Positions 45,599 through 55,643 are shown, counted from the first letter of the stretch. The stretch: DNA of 64,000 nt from Streptococcus ruminicola (GCF_011387195.1 NZ_CP046919.1:992001-1056000), one strand, 5' to 3'. Made by a program: numbers and translations. The notes: generated from the letters alone by a model not told the origin.

Positions 45599-46324
45599 AT
45601 GTCAAAATATGAAGAGATTGCAGGGATTATTCGAGCTAGAATTTCAGATGGAACGTATCCGATTGATTCCATGTTGCCGATTCAGTCTGATTTGGCAAAG
45701 GAATTTGGCGTTAGTCGAATGACGGTGAAAAAAGCTATTGAGATGTTAACCATCGAAGGTTTGGTCATTTCAAAACAAGGAAATGGCACCAAGGTTTTGA
45801 ATTCCTCATTTTGGGACAAAGAGGATTCAAAATTTCGATTGAACAACTACAATGGTTTAAGTCACGATATGAAGGATGACCCTCGACAATTAACGAGTCA
45901 AATTATTGAGTTTACGGTTGAATTTCCCGATGCGGAAATTGCTGAGCGCCTTCAAGTGGAAGAATCAACGCCAGTTTATAAGATTATTCGATTACGTCTC
46001 TTAGATGGTGAGCCGTATGCACTTGAGCATACTTACATGGCTTGCGATTTAGTTCCAGGTCTGGATGATAGTATTTTATTAGCATCTGTTTATGATTACC
46101 TTTGGAATACTTTGGAGCTTAAATTTGCTGGGTCTTATCGTCATATCACGGCTGAAAAGCCTGACCACTATGACAAAGATTACCTTGCTTGCAAGGATGA
46201 TGATCCGATTTTGCAAGTTGAGCAAGTGGTTTATTTGGAAAATGGTAGACCGATTGAGTATTCACGTACGCGAAATCGTTACGATGTCCGCGGGTATTCA
46301 TTGCTAGATGTTAAAAATAGTTAA
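45599..46324 (+). CDS. GntR/HutC-family repressor of the beta-glucoside PTS
   Basis: A 241-aa protein with an N-terminal winged HTH ('LAKEFGVSRMTVKKAIEMLTIEGLV') and a C-terminal UTRA ligand-binding domain. It probably senses a phosphorylated sugar and binds the AAAAGACTAGACTTTT-type sites around the PTS and GH1 genes. It resembles the regulator at 51634. Confidence 0.88.
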   Translation: MSKYEEIAGIIRARISDGTYPIDSMLPIQSDLAKEFGVSRMTVKKAIEMLTIEGLVISKQGNGTKVLNSSFWDKEDSKFRLNNYNGLSHDMKDDPRQLTSQIIEFTVEFPDAEIAERLQVEESTPVYKIIRLRLLDGEPYALEHTYMACDLVPGLDDSILLASVYDYLWNTLELKFAGSYRHITAEKPDHYDKDYLACKDDDPILQVEQVVYLENGRPIEYSRTRNRYDVRGYSLLDVKNS

Positions 46325-46340
46325 GAGTCGATAAGGTAAC

Positions 46341-46397
46341 GGTTAAGTCTGGAGAAAAGTCTCCAGGCTTAACTGCTGAACGGGAAAATTACCCGAA
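46341..46397 (+). other. Two hairpins in the manA leader
   Basis: GTTAAGTCTGGAGA/TCTCCAGGCTTAAC (14-bp arms, one G-U) is followed by CGGG/CCCG. No T-run follows either, so these may be leader structures or a weak end for the gntR transcript. Confidence 0.5.
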
Positions 46398-46411
46398 AGA
46401 AAGGATAAATT

Positions 46412-47362
46412 ATGGCAGAACCATTATTTTTAAAAGCACAAATGCACGATAAAATTTGGGGTGGAACTAAGCTTCGTGATGAGTTTGGTTATGATATTCC
46501 AACAGAAACGACGGGTGAATACTGGGCAATCTCAGCTCATCCAAATGGTGTGTCGATTGTGGATAATGGGACATATAAAGGACAAGGCTTAGATAAACTT
46601 TATCATGACCACAAAGAGCTTTTTGGCAATCCAAAATCAGAAGTCTTTCCATTGTTAACCAAAATTTTGGATGCCAACGATTGGCTTAGTGTCCAAGTTC
46701 ACCCTGACGATGCATATGCTCTTGAGCATGAAGGGGAGCTTGGTAAAACAGAATGCTGGTATGTCATCGCAGCGGATGAAGATTCTGAGATTATTTACGG
46801 TCATAACGCCAAATCCAAAGAAGAACTTGCTAAGATGATTGAAGCAGGCAAATGGGACGATTTGTTGACAAAAGTTCCAGTCAAAGCAGGTGATTTTTTC
46901 TACGTACCAAGTGGCACAATGCACGCCATTGGTAAAGGCATTTTGATTTTAGAAACTCAGCAATCAAGTGATACAACTTACCGTGTGTATGATTTTGATC
47001 GTCGAGATGCGGCTGGAAATCTTCGTGATCTTCATATCAAACAATCCATCGATGTTATGACCATTGGTGAGCCAGCTAACAGCACTCCAGTGACTCTCGG
47101 TGTGGATAACTTAAGTTCAAGCCTCTTGGTGTCAAATGAATTCTTTGCGGTTTATAAATGGGTGGTGTCTGGTGTTGTTAACTTTACACAAACAGCTCCG
47201 TATTTGTTAGTTAGTGTTCTTTCAGGTCAAGGAAGCTTGAAAGTGGATAACTGTGTTTATAATGTGAAAAAAGGTGACCACTTTATTCTCCCTAATGATG
47301 TGAAAACATGGGAACTTGATGGTGAATTGGAAATCATTGCTAGTCACCCAAATGAAAACTAA
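46412..47362 (+). CDS. manA: Mannose-6-phosphate isomerase, class I
   Basis: A 316-aa Zn-dependent enzyme interconverting mannose-6-P and fructose-6-P. Zn ligands are in 'QVHPDDAYA', 'KTECWYV' and 'GTMHAIG'. GAAAGGA precedes the ATG. It is single and terminated by a bidirectional hairpin shared with panD. Confidence 0.94.
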   Translation: MAEPLFLKAQMHDKIWGGTKLRDEFGYDIPTETTGEYWAISAHPNGVSIVDNGTYKGQGLDKLYHDHKELFGNPKSEVFPLLTKILDANDWLSVQVHPDDAYALEHEGELGKTECWYVIAADEDSEIIYGHNAKSKEELAKMIEAGKWDDLLTKVPVKAGDFFYVPSGTMHAIGKGILILETQQSSDTTYRVYDFDRRDAAGNLRDLHIKQSIDVMTIGEPANSTPVTLGVDNLSSSLLVSNEFFAVYKWVVSGVVNFTQTAPYLLVSVLSGQGSLKVDNCVYNVKKGDHFILPNDVKTWELDGELEIIASHPNEN

Positions 47363-47379
47363 TTATTTGTAAGTAGATA

Positions 47380-47424
47380 TAACTAAAAAAGGAATCCGAG
47401 AATTTCGGATTCCTTTTTAGTTTA
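47380..47424. terminator. Bidirectional terminator between manA and panD
   Basis: A long stem with AAAAAGGAATCCGA/TTCGGATTCCTTTTT arms and Ts on both strands. Confidence 0.92.
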
Positions 47425-47823
47425 TTTTTCAACTTCAAGGTCGTAGAGACGTCCAGCTTTTTCGTAGCGCGTAAAGCGTGCGAGTTTATTATTATCGTCA
47501 ACGAAGACGACGCGTGGTTTGTGCGTTTTGGCTTCTTCAGGTGTGAAGTCAGCGTATGACATGATGATAACGTGGTCACCGACATTGACGAGTTTTGCTG
47601 CGGCACCGTTAAGGCAAATTTCCCCTTTTCCTGGCTCGCCAGCGATAATGTATGTTTCAAGGCGGCTACCGGTCTCCACATCAGCAATCTGAACTTTTTC
47701 GTATTCTACCATACCTGCTAGCTCAAACAGCTCAGGGTCAACGGTGATACTGCCAACATAATCCACCTCGGCACCTGTCACGACAGCGCGGTGAATTTTT
47801 GATTTTAACATTTGAATGTGCAC
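47422..47823 (-). CDS. panD: Aspartate 1-decarboxylase
   Basis: A 133-aa pyruvoyl enzyme that makes beta-alanine for pantothenate. Self-processing occurs between Gly24 and Ser25 in 'YVGSITVDP', and the GTG start at 47823 keeps this numbering. GGGAG lies 8 bases upstream. Last gene of panBCD. Confidence 0.95.
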   Translation of the reverse strand: MHIQMLKSKIHRAVVTGAEVDYVGSITVDPELFELAGMVEYEKVQIADVETGSRLETYIIAGEPGKGEICLNGAAAKLVNVGDHVIIMSYADFTPEEAKTHKPRVVFVDDNNKLARFTRYEKAGRLYDLEVEK

Positions 47824-47835
47824 GATTTTTCTCCC

Positions 47836-48678
47836 TTACTCGTAAATGTGATTATCAATCAAGCGTGTTTTGCCAATGTAAACAGCGATAGCATTGAGGA
47901 TAGGACGGTCGATTTCGCTGACAGGTTCTAAAGTTTTCCAGTCTACAAATTCGACATAGTCAATCTTAGCTAGCGGTTCTTTTTCAATAAAAGCAGTCAT
48001 GGCTTCTTTTAATTTGCTAGTGTCTGTTTCACCGTCAGAAATCATCTTTTCAGCAAGAGCTAAACTTTGTGAAAGAACAAGGGCAGCTTTTCGTTCGTCA
48101 GCTGAAAGATAGGTATTACGTGAACTTTTAGCTAGCCCATCAGCTTCACGAACGATTGGGCAGCTAACGATTTCAAGGTTAAAATTCAAATCTTCAACCA
48201 TGTGTTTGATGACAGCCAGTTGTTGAGCATCTTTTTGACCAAAGTAAGCTTTATTTGGTTCGACAATATTGAAGAGTTTTCCAACAACGGTACAAACCCC
48301 ACGAAAATGAATTGGACGTGTTTTTCCGCAAAGTCCTTTCGTCAATGTTGACATGTCAATGAAACTTGAAAAAGTAGGAGAGTACATGTCACTAGGTTCT
48401 GGATTGAAGATGAGGCTAGCGCCTGCGGCTTCACAGAGTTTGGCATCTTGTTCCAAATCGCGTGGGTAGCTTTCAAGGTCTTCAGTCGGAGCAAATTGAA
48501 TTGGATTGACAAAAACGCTGACAACAACGTGGTCATTTTCAGAAACAGCTTTGTCAATCAAACTCTTATGTCCTTCGTGAAGGTAGCCCATAGTAGGAAC
48601 AAGTCCAATAGTTTTTCCATCTGCCTTCCAAGCTTGAACAGCTTTTCGAACGTCTTCAACGGTGTGAACGATTTTCAT
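47836..48678 (-). CDS. panC: Pantothenate synthetase
   Basis: A 280-aa enzyme joining pantoate and beta-alanine with ATP. 'PTMGYLHEGHKSL' carries the HxGH-type motif; 'YFGQKDAQQLAVI' and 'SSRNTYLS' complete the active site. It lies 23 bp after panB and 12 bp before panD. Confidence 0.96.
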   Translation of the reverse strand: MKIVHTVEDVRKAVQAWKADGKTIGLVPTMGYLHEGHKSLIDKAVSENDHVVVSVFVNPIQFAPTEDLESYPRDLEQDAKLCEAAGASLIFNPEPSDMYSPTFSSFIDMSTLTKGLCGKTRPIHFRGVCTVVGKLFNIVEPNKAYFGQKDAQQLAVIKHMVEDLNFNLEIVSCPIVREADGLAKSSRNTYLSADERKAALVLSQSLALAEKMISDGETDTSKLKEAMTAFIEKEPLAKIDYVEFVDWKTLEPVSEIDRPILNAIAVYIGKTRLIDNHIYE

Positions 48679-48701
48679 GTAATGTCATGCCTCTTTTCTA
48701 A

Positions 48702-49529
48702 TTAATAGAGCTTTTCAATAATACTGTTATCGATATGATATTCATTATCAGGTGTTGGGAATTTCTGAGCGTCAACATCTTCGATATAGTTTTTGACAGC
48801 GTCGGAGATGAGCTCGCCAATGTTGGCATAGCGTTTGACGAATTTTGGTGTGAAATCAGAGAATAATCCTAACAAATCAGCGTAAACGAGCACTTGCCCA
48901 TCGGTTTGATTACCAGCACCAATCCCAATAGTTGGAATATCGAGCTGTTTGGTTACAAGTTGGGCGAGTTTAGCTGGGATAGCTTCAAGAACCACGGCAA
49001 AAGCACCAGCTTCTTGAACAGCTTTGGCATCTTCTAAAAGTTGTTTGGCAGCAGCTTCGGTTTTGGCTTGAACTTTAAAACCGCCGAAAGCATTGATGTG
49101 TTGTGGGGTTAGACCAAGGTGAGCACAAACTGGAATCCCAGCTTCCACCATTGCCTTGATTTGTGGACAGACACTTTTACCACCCTCTAATTTGACGGCT
49201 TGGCAATGAGTCTCCTTCATCAAGCGCCCAGCATTTTCCACAGCTTTTTCAACCGATACTTGATAAGACATAAAAGGCATATCAACGATAACCAGAGCGT
49301 TTTTGGCTCCTCTGCAAACCGCTTTGCCATGATGAATCATATCTTCCATGGTTACTGAAATAGTGTCATCATAGCCTAGCATGACGTTGCCAAGAGAATC
49401 ACCAACAAGAATGCTGTTGACACCAGTGCTATCGATTAATTTTGCTGTTGAGTAGTCGTAGGCGGTTAACATGGTTAACTTTTTACCGTCTGCTTTAGCT
49501 TTTTGAAAGCTCAATACGGTATTTTTCAT
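48702..49529 (-). CDS. panB: 3-methyl-2-oxobutanoate hydroxymethyltransferase
   Basis: A 275-aa enzyme for the first committed step of pantoate synthesis. '[17 protein letters not shown]' holds the Mg-binding Asp, and 'VKLEGG' and 'GIGAG' are conserved. First gene of panBCD; AGGAGAC precedes its start. A full set implies pantothenate prototrophy for these three steps. Confidence 0.96.
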   Translation of the reverse strand: MKNTVLSFQKAKADGKKLTMLTAYDYSTAKLIDSTGVNSILVGDSLGNVMLGYDDTISVTMEDMIHHGKAVCRGAKNALVIVDMPFMSYQVSVEKAVENAGRLMKETHCQAVKLEGGKSVCPQIKAMVEAGIPVCAHLGLTPQHINAFGGFKVQAKTEAAAKQLLEDAKAVQEAGAFAVVLEAIPAKLAQLVTKQLDIPTIGIGAGNQTDGQVLVYADLLGLFSDFTPKFVKRYANIGELISDAVKNYIEDVDAQKFPTPDNEYHIDNSIIEKLY

Positions 49530-49714
49530 GAGAGTCTCCTTTCACCAAAAGCCACAAAAACTTTTAGAATAAAACATGTCTAGCTAATATTATAACAAAT
49601 ATTCAGAAAATTTAAAATTTGCAAGATATAAAAAACTGAAGAAAGGTTACGATGATAACCTTTCCCCAGCCGAGAATATGGAGTTGTCAGATAATAACTG
49701 ATACTTCTGTTGTA

Positions 49715-51154
49715 TTAGTCAAAGACTGTACAACGTTTAGAAGTGTTCTTGATACCATTTGTATCATTGATAATGGCATTACCTTGTTCAGATAATTGTG
49801 AACCACCCCAGTCTTGTGCGATATCAAGGTAAGCCCAAGTGTCGCCGTTACCTTTCCAAGACCAACCGAGGTAACCAACACCTTTAGATTGAGAGTAGCT
49901 CATGATTGTCTTGTAATCTACAGGACCGTTAGTGTGTTTGATACCAAATTCACCGATACAAAGTGGCACACCTACGTTAAGTGCAGAATCGATGTTTGAT
50001 TGAACAGCACCGTAAGCACCAGCATATTCATACATGTGGATAGAGAACATGATGTTGTGTTGTGAATCAGCTTGAACAACGCTTTGTCCAGCTTCTGCGA
50101 TAGATTGTGGGTATTGTCCCCAACCAGCACAGTCTACCATGAGTGTGTTTTTGATACCAGCGTTACGAAGTTTTGGAATAATTTGTTGGTAACCTGCTGC
50201 CCAGTTTGCGCTATCCCAAGCACCACCCCATTCGTTAGCGATGTTAAGGATGACATTTGCTTCGTTTCCAATCAAAGCACTCTTCATTTCAATCCAGAAA
50301 TCTGCAGCTTTTTGCAAATCTTGAATGTTATCTGAACCAGTAGCATCATGTACTTCAACGATAGCAATTAAATTGTTATCTTTACAAAGTTTGATAAGTT
50401 TTTGAATCTCAGAAAGAGAAGTTTTATTGTATTGTTGTCCATCTGTGATAACTAAACGAACACAGTTAGCGCCAGTTCGTGCAATGGCAGGAATAGCAGT
50501 ATCTTCATATCCTGGATACCATGAGTAAGCATGGTTGATACCACGCATAACAAATGGATTACCTTTGGCATCATAAAGTGTTGTACCGCTTGTGTGGAAA
50601 CCATTTGTTGTCACTGGTGTAGGATTTGGATTATCTCCGCCTACTTTTGTGAATTCCCATTTTTGGTTAGTTCCATTAGTATCATCCCATTGTTGCACAT
50701 TAGCACCATCACCAGTAGAGCCGCTTGCTACATCAAGCACTTTCCCGCTGACAGCAGAGATTAGTTTGTAAGAACCATCACCTGTATCTACGATTTTCCA
50801 GCGTTGGCATGTTCCGTTAGTATCATCCCATTGTTGGATGTTAGCACCATTGTAAGTTGCTGCGCTTGATACGTCTAGCACTTTACCACTGTTTACTGAT
50901 ACGAGTTTGTAGTATCCATCTCCAGTGTCGACAACTTTCCATTGTTGGTTAGTGCTGCCGTTATAAGACCATTGTTGTACGTTAGCACCTGCATTAGTAG
51001 CTCTTCCTGCAACGTCGAGAGCTTTGCCACTGTGTTTTGCAGTGATTTTGTAAGTCTGTCCTGAAACGATATCGTCAGCTTTTACCCCTTGTGCTGAAGC
51101 GAGACCGGCAACGAGAGTTAGGGCTGCTAATGACCCAGCTAATGCTTTTTTCAT
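49715..51154 (-). CDS. Secreted GH5 endo-beta-1,4-mannanase/glucanase with a ricin-type lectin domain
   Basis: A 479-aa protein with a signal peptide (about 1-26). Residues about 28-171 form a three-fold ricin-B/CBM13 beta-trefoil with repeated 'SGKVLDV' and 'NVQQW/QQWK' motifs. A Pro/Asn linker follows, then a GH5 catalytic domain (about 185-479): 'PFVMRGINHAYSW', acid/base Glu in 'NIANEWGG' and nucleophile Glu in 'CIGEFG'. The C-terminus 'NGIKNTSK' is like GH5 subfamily-8 mannanases of Bacillus. No LPXTG, so it is released. Substrate (mannan versus cellulose) is inferred. Confidence 0.85.
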   Translation of the reverse strand: MKKALAGSLAALTLVAGLASAQGVKADDIVSGQTYKITAKHSGKALDVAGRATNAGANVQQWSYNGSTNQQWKVVDTGDGYYKLVSVNSGKVLDVSSAATYNGANIQQWDDTNGTCQRWKIVDTGDGSYKLISAVSGKVLDVASGSTGDGANVQQWDDTNGTNQKWEFTKVGGDNPNPTPVTTNGFHTSGTTLYDAKGNPFVMRGINHAYSWYPGYEDTAIPAIARTGANCVRLVITDGQQYNKTSLSEIQKLIKLCKDNNLIAIVEVHDATGSDNIQDLQKAADFWIEMKSALIGNEANVILNIANEWGGAWDSANWAAGYQQIIPKLRNAGIKNTLMVDCAGWGQYPQSIAEAGQSVVQADSQHNIMFSIHMYEYAGAYGAVQSNIDSALNVGVPLCIGEFGIKHTNGPVDYKTIMSYSQSKGVGYLGWSWKGNGDTWAYLDIAQDWGGSQLSEQGNAIINDTNGIKNTSKRCTVFD

Positions 51155-51633
51155 AATTTCTTTCTCCTCCCAAAAAAAGCGTTAAGACATAAGTGTCCAT
51201 CTCTGAATGTTATGAAATAATGTTTTTTAAAAGATAATCTCCTCTTTTTTACCCTACTAGTAGTTGTATACAAAAAACAATAAAAAACTTATTGGAAACG
51301 CATCCAAAAAGAGTATAACATAATTTTTTGTAAAAGTATATACTTTTATAAAATAAAATGATAAAATGATGCTGTCAAAAGAAGGAGGAGGTGAATAGCT
51401 TATTAATTGACAAATTTATTATCCAATAATTAAAGAATTTTATTAGTTAACCATAAAAATCAGAGCAACTTTTAAAATCTCCTGGGCTGTTTTGGTTTTT
51501 TATGGTTACATTTTATGGGAAAAAGTATCATTTACAAGAAATTATCAATTAACATTTGGAACTTTAGCTCTTCTAGTTTAAAATATAGATAATAATATGC
51601 ATTAGTTTATATATTAGATTTAGAGGAGAAGTA
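51155..51633. promoter_or_regulatory. Mannanase/GntR intergenic control region
   Basis: Two strong sites lie ahead of the minus-strand mannanase: a cre (51292-51306) fully matching WTGNAANCGNWNNCW and the perfect 18-bp palindrome TAAAAGTATATACTTTTA (51331-51348), with a minus-strand TATACT -10 between them. On the gntR side there is a 12-bp-arm inverted repeat TAACCATAAAAA/TTTTTATGGTTA (51448-51459/51497-51508) around a 37-bp loop. No ORF of note. Confidence 0.75.
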
Positions 51634-52347
51634 ATGGAAAAATATAACCTTATTGCAAATGATGTGCGTAAGAAAATTTTAGAAGGTGTTTATCAACCAA
51701 ATGAACAGCTGCCTTTTGAAAAAGATTTTTGTCGCACGTACAAGGTTAGTAAGATGACAGTTAAAAAAGCCTTAGATATTCTCGTTACAGAAGGCTTGAT
51801 TTACAAACGTCGTGGGGCAGGAACTTTTGTCATGGACCTGTCAGTTGAAAAAATGGAGAAAATGTTGATGGATATCCAAATGATGGGGACAACAGCGTTT
51901 TATCCAGACAAAAAAATTACAAGTCGCGTGATTGATTTTACGGTTGTGAAAGCAGATGCGGAAATTGCAGAAAAACTAAAAATTAAGGAAACAAGCTTCG
52001 TTTATAAAATTCATCGTGTCCGCTTAGTTGATGATAAACCAACGGTTATCGAAGAAACTTACATGCCAATCGATTTGATTACAGGTTTGAAAATCGAGCA
52101 TGTGGAAAATTCGATTTATGACTACATTGAAAATGACCTTGGTTTAAAAATTCAATCAGGCCACCGTACGATTACTGTTCGTCGTGCGACGGATGAGGAA
52201 GCTGACTACTTGTCACTTGAAAAAGGTGACCCAGTAGCAGTAGCTGTCCAAACGGGTTATTTAACAAATGGTGCTGCGTTTGAATACTCAATTAGTACAC
52301 ATCGTTATGATGAATTTTCATTGGAGATTGTTTTAACACACCGCTAG
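51634..52347 (+). CDS. GntR/HutC-family regulator of the mannanase region
   Basis: A 237-aa protein with a winged HTH ('FCRTYKVSKMTVKKALDILVTEGLI') and a UTRA domain. It is a paralogue of the protein at 45599. AGAGGAGAAG precedes the ATG. Divergent from the mannanase, whose promoter has a AAAAGTATATACTTTT operator similar in outline to the beta-glucoside sites. It forms a unit with the ROK kinase that follows. Confidence 0.88.
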   Translation: MEKYNLIANDVRKKILEGVYQPNEQLPFEKDFCRTYKVSKMTVKKALDILVTEGLIYKRRGAGTFVMDLSVEKMEKMLMDIQMMGTTAFYPDKKITSRVIDFTVVKADAEIAEKLKIKETSFVYKIHRVRLVDDKPTVIEETYMPIDLITGLKIEHVENSIYDYIENDLGLKIQSGHRTITVRRATDEEADYLSLEKGDPVAVAVQTGYLTNGAAFEYSISTHRYDEFSLEIVLTHR

Positions 52348-52380
52348 CAGTGTTTTTGCTAGGTAGAAATGGAGAAGAAA

Positions 52381-53244
52381 ATGAATTTAGTCGTGTTTGA
52401 TATTGGTGGAACTTCTGTGAAATATGGCCGTTACCAAGACAGTGCCATTGATAAAAAAGGTTCCTTTTCAACTCCCAAAACTTGGGAAGAAATGAAAGAA
52501 AACTTGCATCGTGTCTTCACAGAGTTAGCGGATGCTGATACCAAAGGAGTTGCTATCTCTAGCCCTGGTGCTGTGGATACTGAAGAAGGTGTGATTAAAG
52601 GCTTCAGTGCTATCCCATACATTCATCATTTCAAGATTATTGATGAATTGGAAGCAATGTTTGGCCTACCTGTGACCATCGAAAATGATGCTAACTGTGC
52701 AGGTCTAGCTGAAAGTCAATTTGGTATCGGAAAAGACAGTAAAAAATCAATTTACTTCATTCTTGGGACAGGTATTGGTGGTGCGGTTTGCCTTGATGGT
52801 AAATTGTACAAAGGAAGTAGCCTTTACGGTGGTGAATTTGGTTTCATGATTATCAAAGACGGTATTACGCTTAGTAATTTAGCTAGTCCCGTTGCTGTGG
52901 CTAAAAAATACGCTAAGGAACATGGCTTGACTGATTTTACTGGCAAAGATTTATTTGATTTGGCAGATGCTGGCAATAGTGATGCGAAGGCTGCCTTGTC
53001 AGAAATGTATGATGTCATTGCTATCGGCATTTTCAACTGCCTTGTCAGCATTAACCCTGATTTGGTTGGTATTGGTGGCGGTATTTCTGCGCGTGAAGAT
53101 TTGGTGCCAGAACTTGAAAAACGTCTGCAAAAATTGGTCGAAAAAACCGATGCTCACGGATTAGAATACCAAGTAAAAACTTGCCAATTCCGAAACGATG
53201 CCAATCTTTTAGGAGCCGTTTCTAATTTCTTAAATAGCAAATAA
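52381..53244 (+). CDS. ROK-family sugar kinase (beta-glucoside kinase/glucokinase-like)
   Basis: A 287-aa kinase: 'VVFDIGGTSVKYGRY' is the ATP-phosphate motif, 'ENDANCAGLAE' carries the catalytic Asp, and 'LGTGIGGAVCLDG' is the second phosphate motif. The Cys-rich zinc motif of many ROK proteins is missing, as in BglK-type kinases. ATG 52381, with GGAGAAG just upstream, is preferred to 52369. It could phosphorylate intracellular disaccharides or mannose units released by the mannanase. Confidence 0.85.
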   Translation: MNLVVFDIGGTSVKYGRYQDSAIDKKGSFSTPKTWEEMKENLHRVFTELADADTKGVAISSPGAVDTEEGVIKGFSAIPYIHHFKIIDELEAMFGLPVTIENDANCAGLAESQFGIGKDSKKSIYFILGTGIGGAVCLDGKLYKGSSLYGGEFGFMIIKDGITLSNLASPVAVAKKYAKEHGLTDFTGKDLFDLADAGNSDAKAALSEMYDVIAIGIFNCLVSINPDLVGIGGGISAREDLVPELEKRLQKLVEKTDAHGLEYQVKTCQFRNDANLLGAVSNFLNSK

Positions 53245-53248
53245 TAGT

Positions 53249-53283
53249 TTAAGGCTTGATAAATTTTCAAGCCTCTTTTTTAT
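53249..53283 (+). terminator. Terminator after the ROK kinase
   Basis: The stem AGGCTTGA/TCAAGCCT is followed by Ts. Confidence 0.85.
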
Positions 53284-53385
53284 TTAGTAAACAAAGTCTT
53301 TAAAATGGATAAGGCATTGGTATTTTAGCCATTTTAGTGTTAAAATAATATACAATATAAATCTGTATGCAAAGAAGAGGTCCTT

Positions 53386-55608
53386 ATGGCAAAAATTGTG
53401 AATTTGACGGGTGAAGAGGTCGTTGCCCTAACGGCCCAATATATGAGCGAATCTGATGTAGCGATTGTTCAAAAAGCATTGGATTACGCGACAAAAGCAC
53501 ATATCTCACAAGTTAGGCAATCAGGCGAGCCTTACATCATCCATCCTATCCAAGTTGCGGGTATCCTAGCAGATCTTCATCTTGATGTGGTGACAGTGGC
53601 TTGTGGTTTTTTGCATGACGTTGTTGAAGATACTGAGATTACTTTAGATGAAATCGAAGCCGAATTTGGTAAAGATGTGCGTATCATCGTGGATGGCGTG
53701 ACAAAACTTGGTAAAGTTGAGTACAAATCACACGAAGAGCAATTGGCTGAAAATCACCGTAAGATGCTTATGGCCATGTCTAAAGATATCCGTGTCATTT
53801 TGGTAAAACTTGCTGACCGTCTTCACAATATGCGCACTTTGAAGCATCTTCGTAAGGACAAACAAGCGCGCATTTCACGTGAAACCATGGAAATCTATGC
53901 TCCCCTTGCTCATCGTTTGGGGATTAGCCGCATTAAGTGGGAATTGGAAGATTTGTCATTCCGTTACCTCAATGAAATTGAGTTCTACAAGATTTCTCAC
54001 ATGATGAACGAAAAACGTCGTGAACGTGAGGCCTTGGTTGATGAAATCGTTAAGAAAATTAAAGACTACACTGAAGAACAAGGGCTTTACGGAGACGTTT
54101 ACGGTCGTCCAAAACACATCTATTCTATTTATCGCAAAATGCGTGATAAAAAGAAACGTTTCGACCAAATCTATGATTTGATTGCTATTCGTTGTATTAT
54201 GGAAACCCCTAGCGATGTTTACGCTATGGTTGGTTACATTCATGAATTGTGGCGTCCAATGCCAGGACGTTTCAAAGATTATATTGCTGCGCCCAAAGCC
54301 AATGGTTACCAATCTATTCACACGACTGTTTACGGACCAAAAGGACCAATCGAAATTCAAATCCGTACCAAAGAAATGCACCAAGTCGCTGAATACGGGG
54401 TTGCTGCTCACTGGGCTTACAAAAAAGGGATTAAAGGCAAAGTTGACAGTCAAGAACAAGCTGTCGGCATGAGCTGGATTAAAGAATTGGTTGAATTGCA
54501 AGACGCTTCAAATGGTGATGCGGTAGACTTTGTCGATTCAGTTAAACAAGATATTTTCTCAGAACGTATCTACGTCTTCACCCCAACAGGTGCTGTACAA
54601 GAATTGCCAAAAGATTCTGGGCCAATTGATTTTGCTTACGCTATTCACACACAAGTTGGTGAAAAGGCTGTTGGTGCTAAGGTTAATGGCCGTATGGTAC
54701 CACTAACTGCCAAACTTAAAACAGGTGATGTGGTTGAAATTGTAACCAATCCAAATTCATTTGGACCAAGTCGCGACTGGATTAAAATTGTTAAGACAAA
54801 CAAAGCCCGCAACCGTATCCGCCAATTCTTGAAGAATCAAGATAAGGAATTATCAGTCAACAAGGGCCGTGAACTTTTGGTGGATTATTTCCAAGACCAA
54901 GGCTATGTGGCTAACAAATACTTGGATAAAAAACACCTTGAAGCCATTTTGCCACGTTTCAGTGTTCGTAGCGAAGAAGCTCTTTATGCGGCTGTTGGTT
55001 TCGGTGAAATTAGTGCGGCAGCTGTTTTCAATCGCTTAACGGAAAAAGAACGCCGTGAAGAAGAACGCGCCAAAGCGAAAGCAGAAGCAGATGAACTTAT
55101 GAATGGTGGTGAAATCAAGACAGAAAATAAAGAAGTCTTGAAAGTCCGCAGCGAAAATGGCGTTATCATCCAAGGTGCTTCAGGTCTTTTGATGCGTATC
55201 GCCAAATGTTGTAACCCAGTGCCAGGTGACCCAATCGAAGGTTATATCACCAAAGGTCGAGGGGTGGCTATTCACCGTGCGGATTGTCACAATATCAAGA
55301 GCCAAGAAGGTTATGAACAACGCCTTATCGAGGTCGAATGGGACGATGCTACTAGCGCTAATAATGATTACATCGCTGAAATTGATATTTACGGTCTTAA
55401 CCGTTCAGGACTTCTAAATGACGTCCTTCAAGTTCTTTCAAACGTCACTAAGAACATTTCAACCGTCAATGCCCAACCAAGTAAGGATATGAAATTTGCG
55501 AATATCCACGTTAGTTTCACAATTCCAAACTTGACGGAATTGACTGCTGTTGTCGATAAAATTAAAATCATCCCAGACGTTTATTCTGTCAAACGTACAA
55601 ATGGATAA
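53386..55608 (+). CDS. relA: Bifunctional (p)ppGpp synthetase/hydrolase Rel
   Basis: A 740-aa stringent-response enzyme. The N-terminal HD hydrolase ('GFLHDVVEDTEIT'), the synthetase ('RFKDYIAAPKANGYQSIHTT'), TGS ('RIYVFTPTGAVQELP') and C-terminal ACT domain ('YGLNRSGLLNDVLQVLS') are all present. Both activities look intact. It is single and ends at a terminator at 55613. Confidence 0.97.
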   Translation: MAKIVNLTGEEVVALTAQYMSESDVAIVQKALDYATKAHISQVRQSGEPYIIHPIQVAGILADLHLDVVTVACGFLHDVVEDTEITLDEIEAEFGKDVRIIVDGVTKLGKVEYKSHEEQLAENHRKMLMAMSKDIRVILVKLADRLHNMRTLKHLRKDKQARISRETMEIYAPLAHRLGISRIKWELEDLSFRYLNEIEFYKISHMMNEKRREREALVDEIVKKIKDYTEEQGLYGDVYGRPKHIYSIYRKMRDKKKRFDQIYDLIAIRCIMETPSDVYAMVGYIHELWRPMPGRFKDYIAAPKANGYQSIHTTVYGPKGPIEIQIRTKEMHQVAEYGVAAHWAYKKGIKGKVDSQEQAVGMSWIKELVELQDASNGDAVDFVDSVKQDIFSERIYVFTPTGAVQELPKDSGPIDFAYAIHTQVGEKAVGAKVNGRMVPLTAKLKTGDVVEIVTNPNSFGPSRDWIKIVKTNKARNRIRQFLKNQDKELSVNKGRELLVDYFQDQGYVANKYLDKKHLEAILPRFSVRSEEALYAAVGFGEISAAAVFNRLTEKERREEERAKAKAEADELMNGGEIKTENKEVLKVRSENGVIIQGASGLLMRIAKCCNPVPGDPIEGYITKGRGVAIHRADCHNIKSQEGYEQRLIEVEWDDATSANNDYIAEIDIYGLNRSGLLNDVLQVLSNVTKNISTVNAQPSKDMKFANIHVSFTIPNLTELTAVVDKIKIIPDVYSVKRTNG

Positions 55609-55611
55609 CTA

Positions 55612-55643
55612 AAATGAGCTGATAATGCAGCTCATTTTTTTGT
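55612..55643 (+). terminator. relA terminator
   Basis: The stem AAATGAGCTG/CAGCTCATTT is followed by seven Ts. Confidence 0.88.

Noticed and set aside
51380..51420. 12-codon ORF after an AAGGAGGAGG motif in the gntR2 leader
   Set aside because: The GTG lies only about 2 bases after the motif, too close for normal initiation, and the product has no distinctive features.
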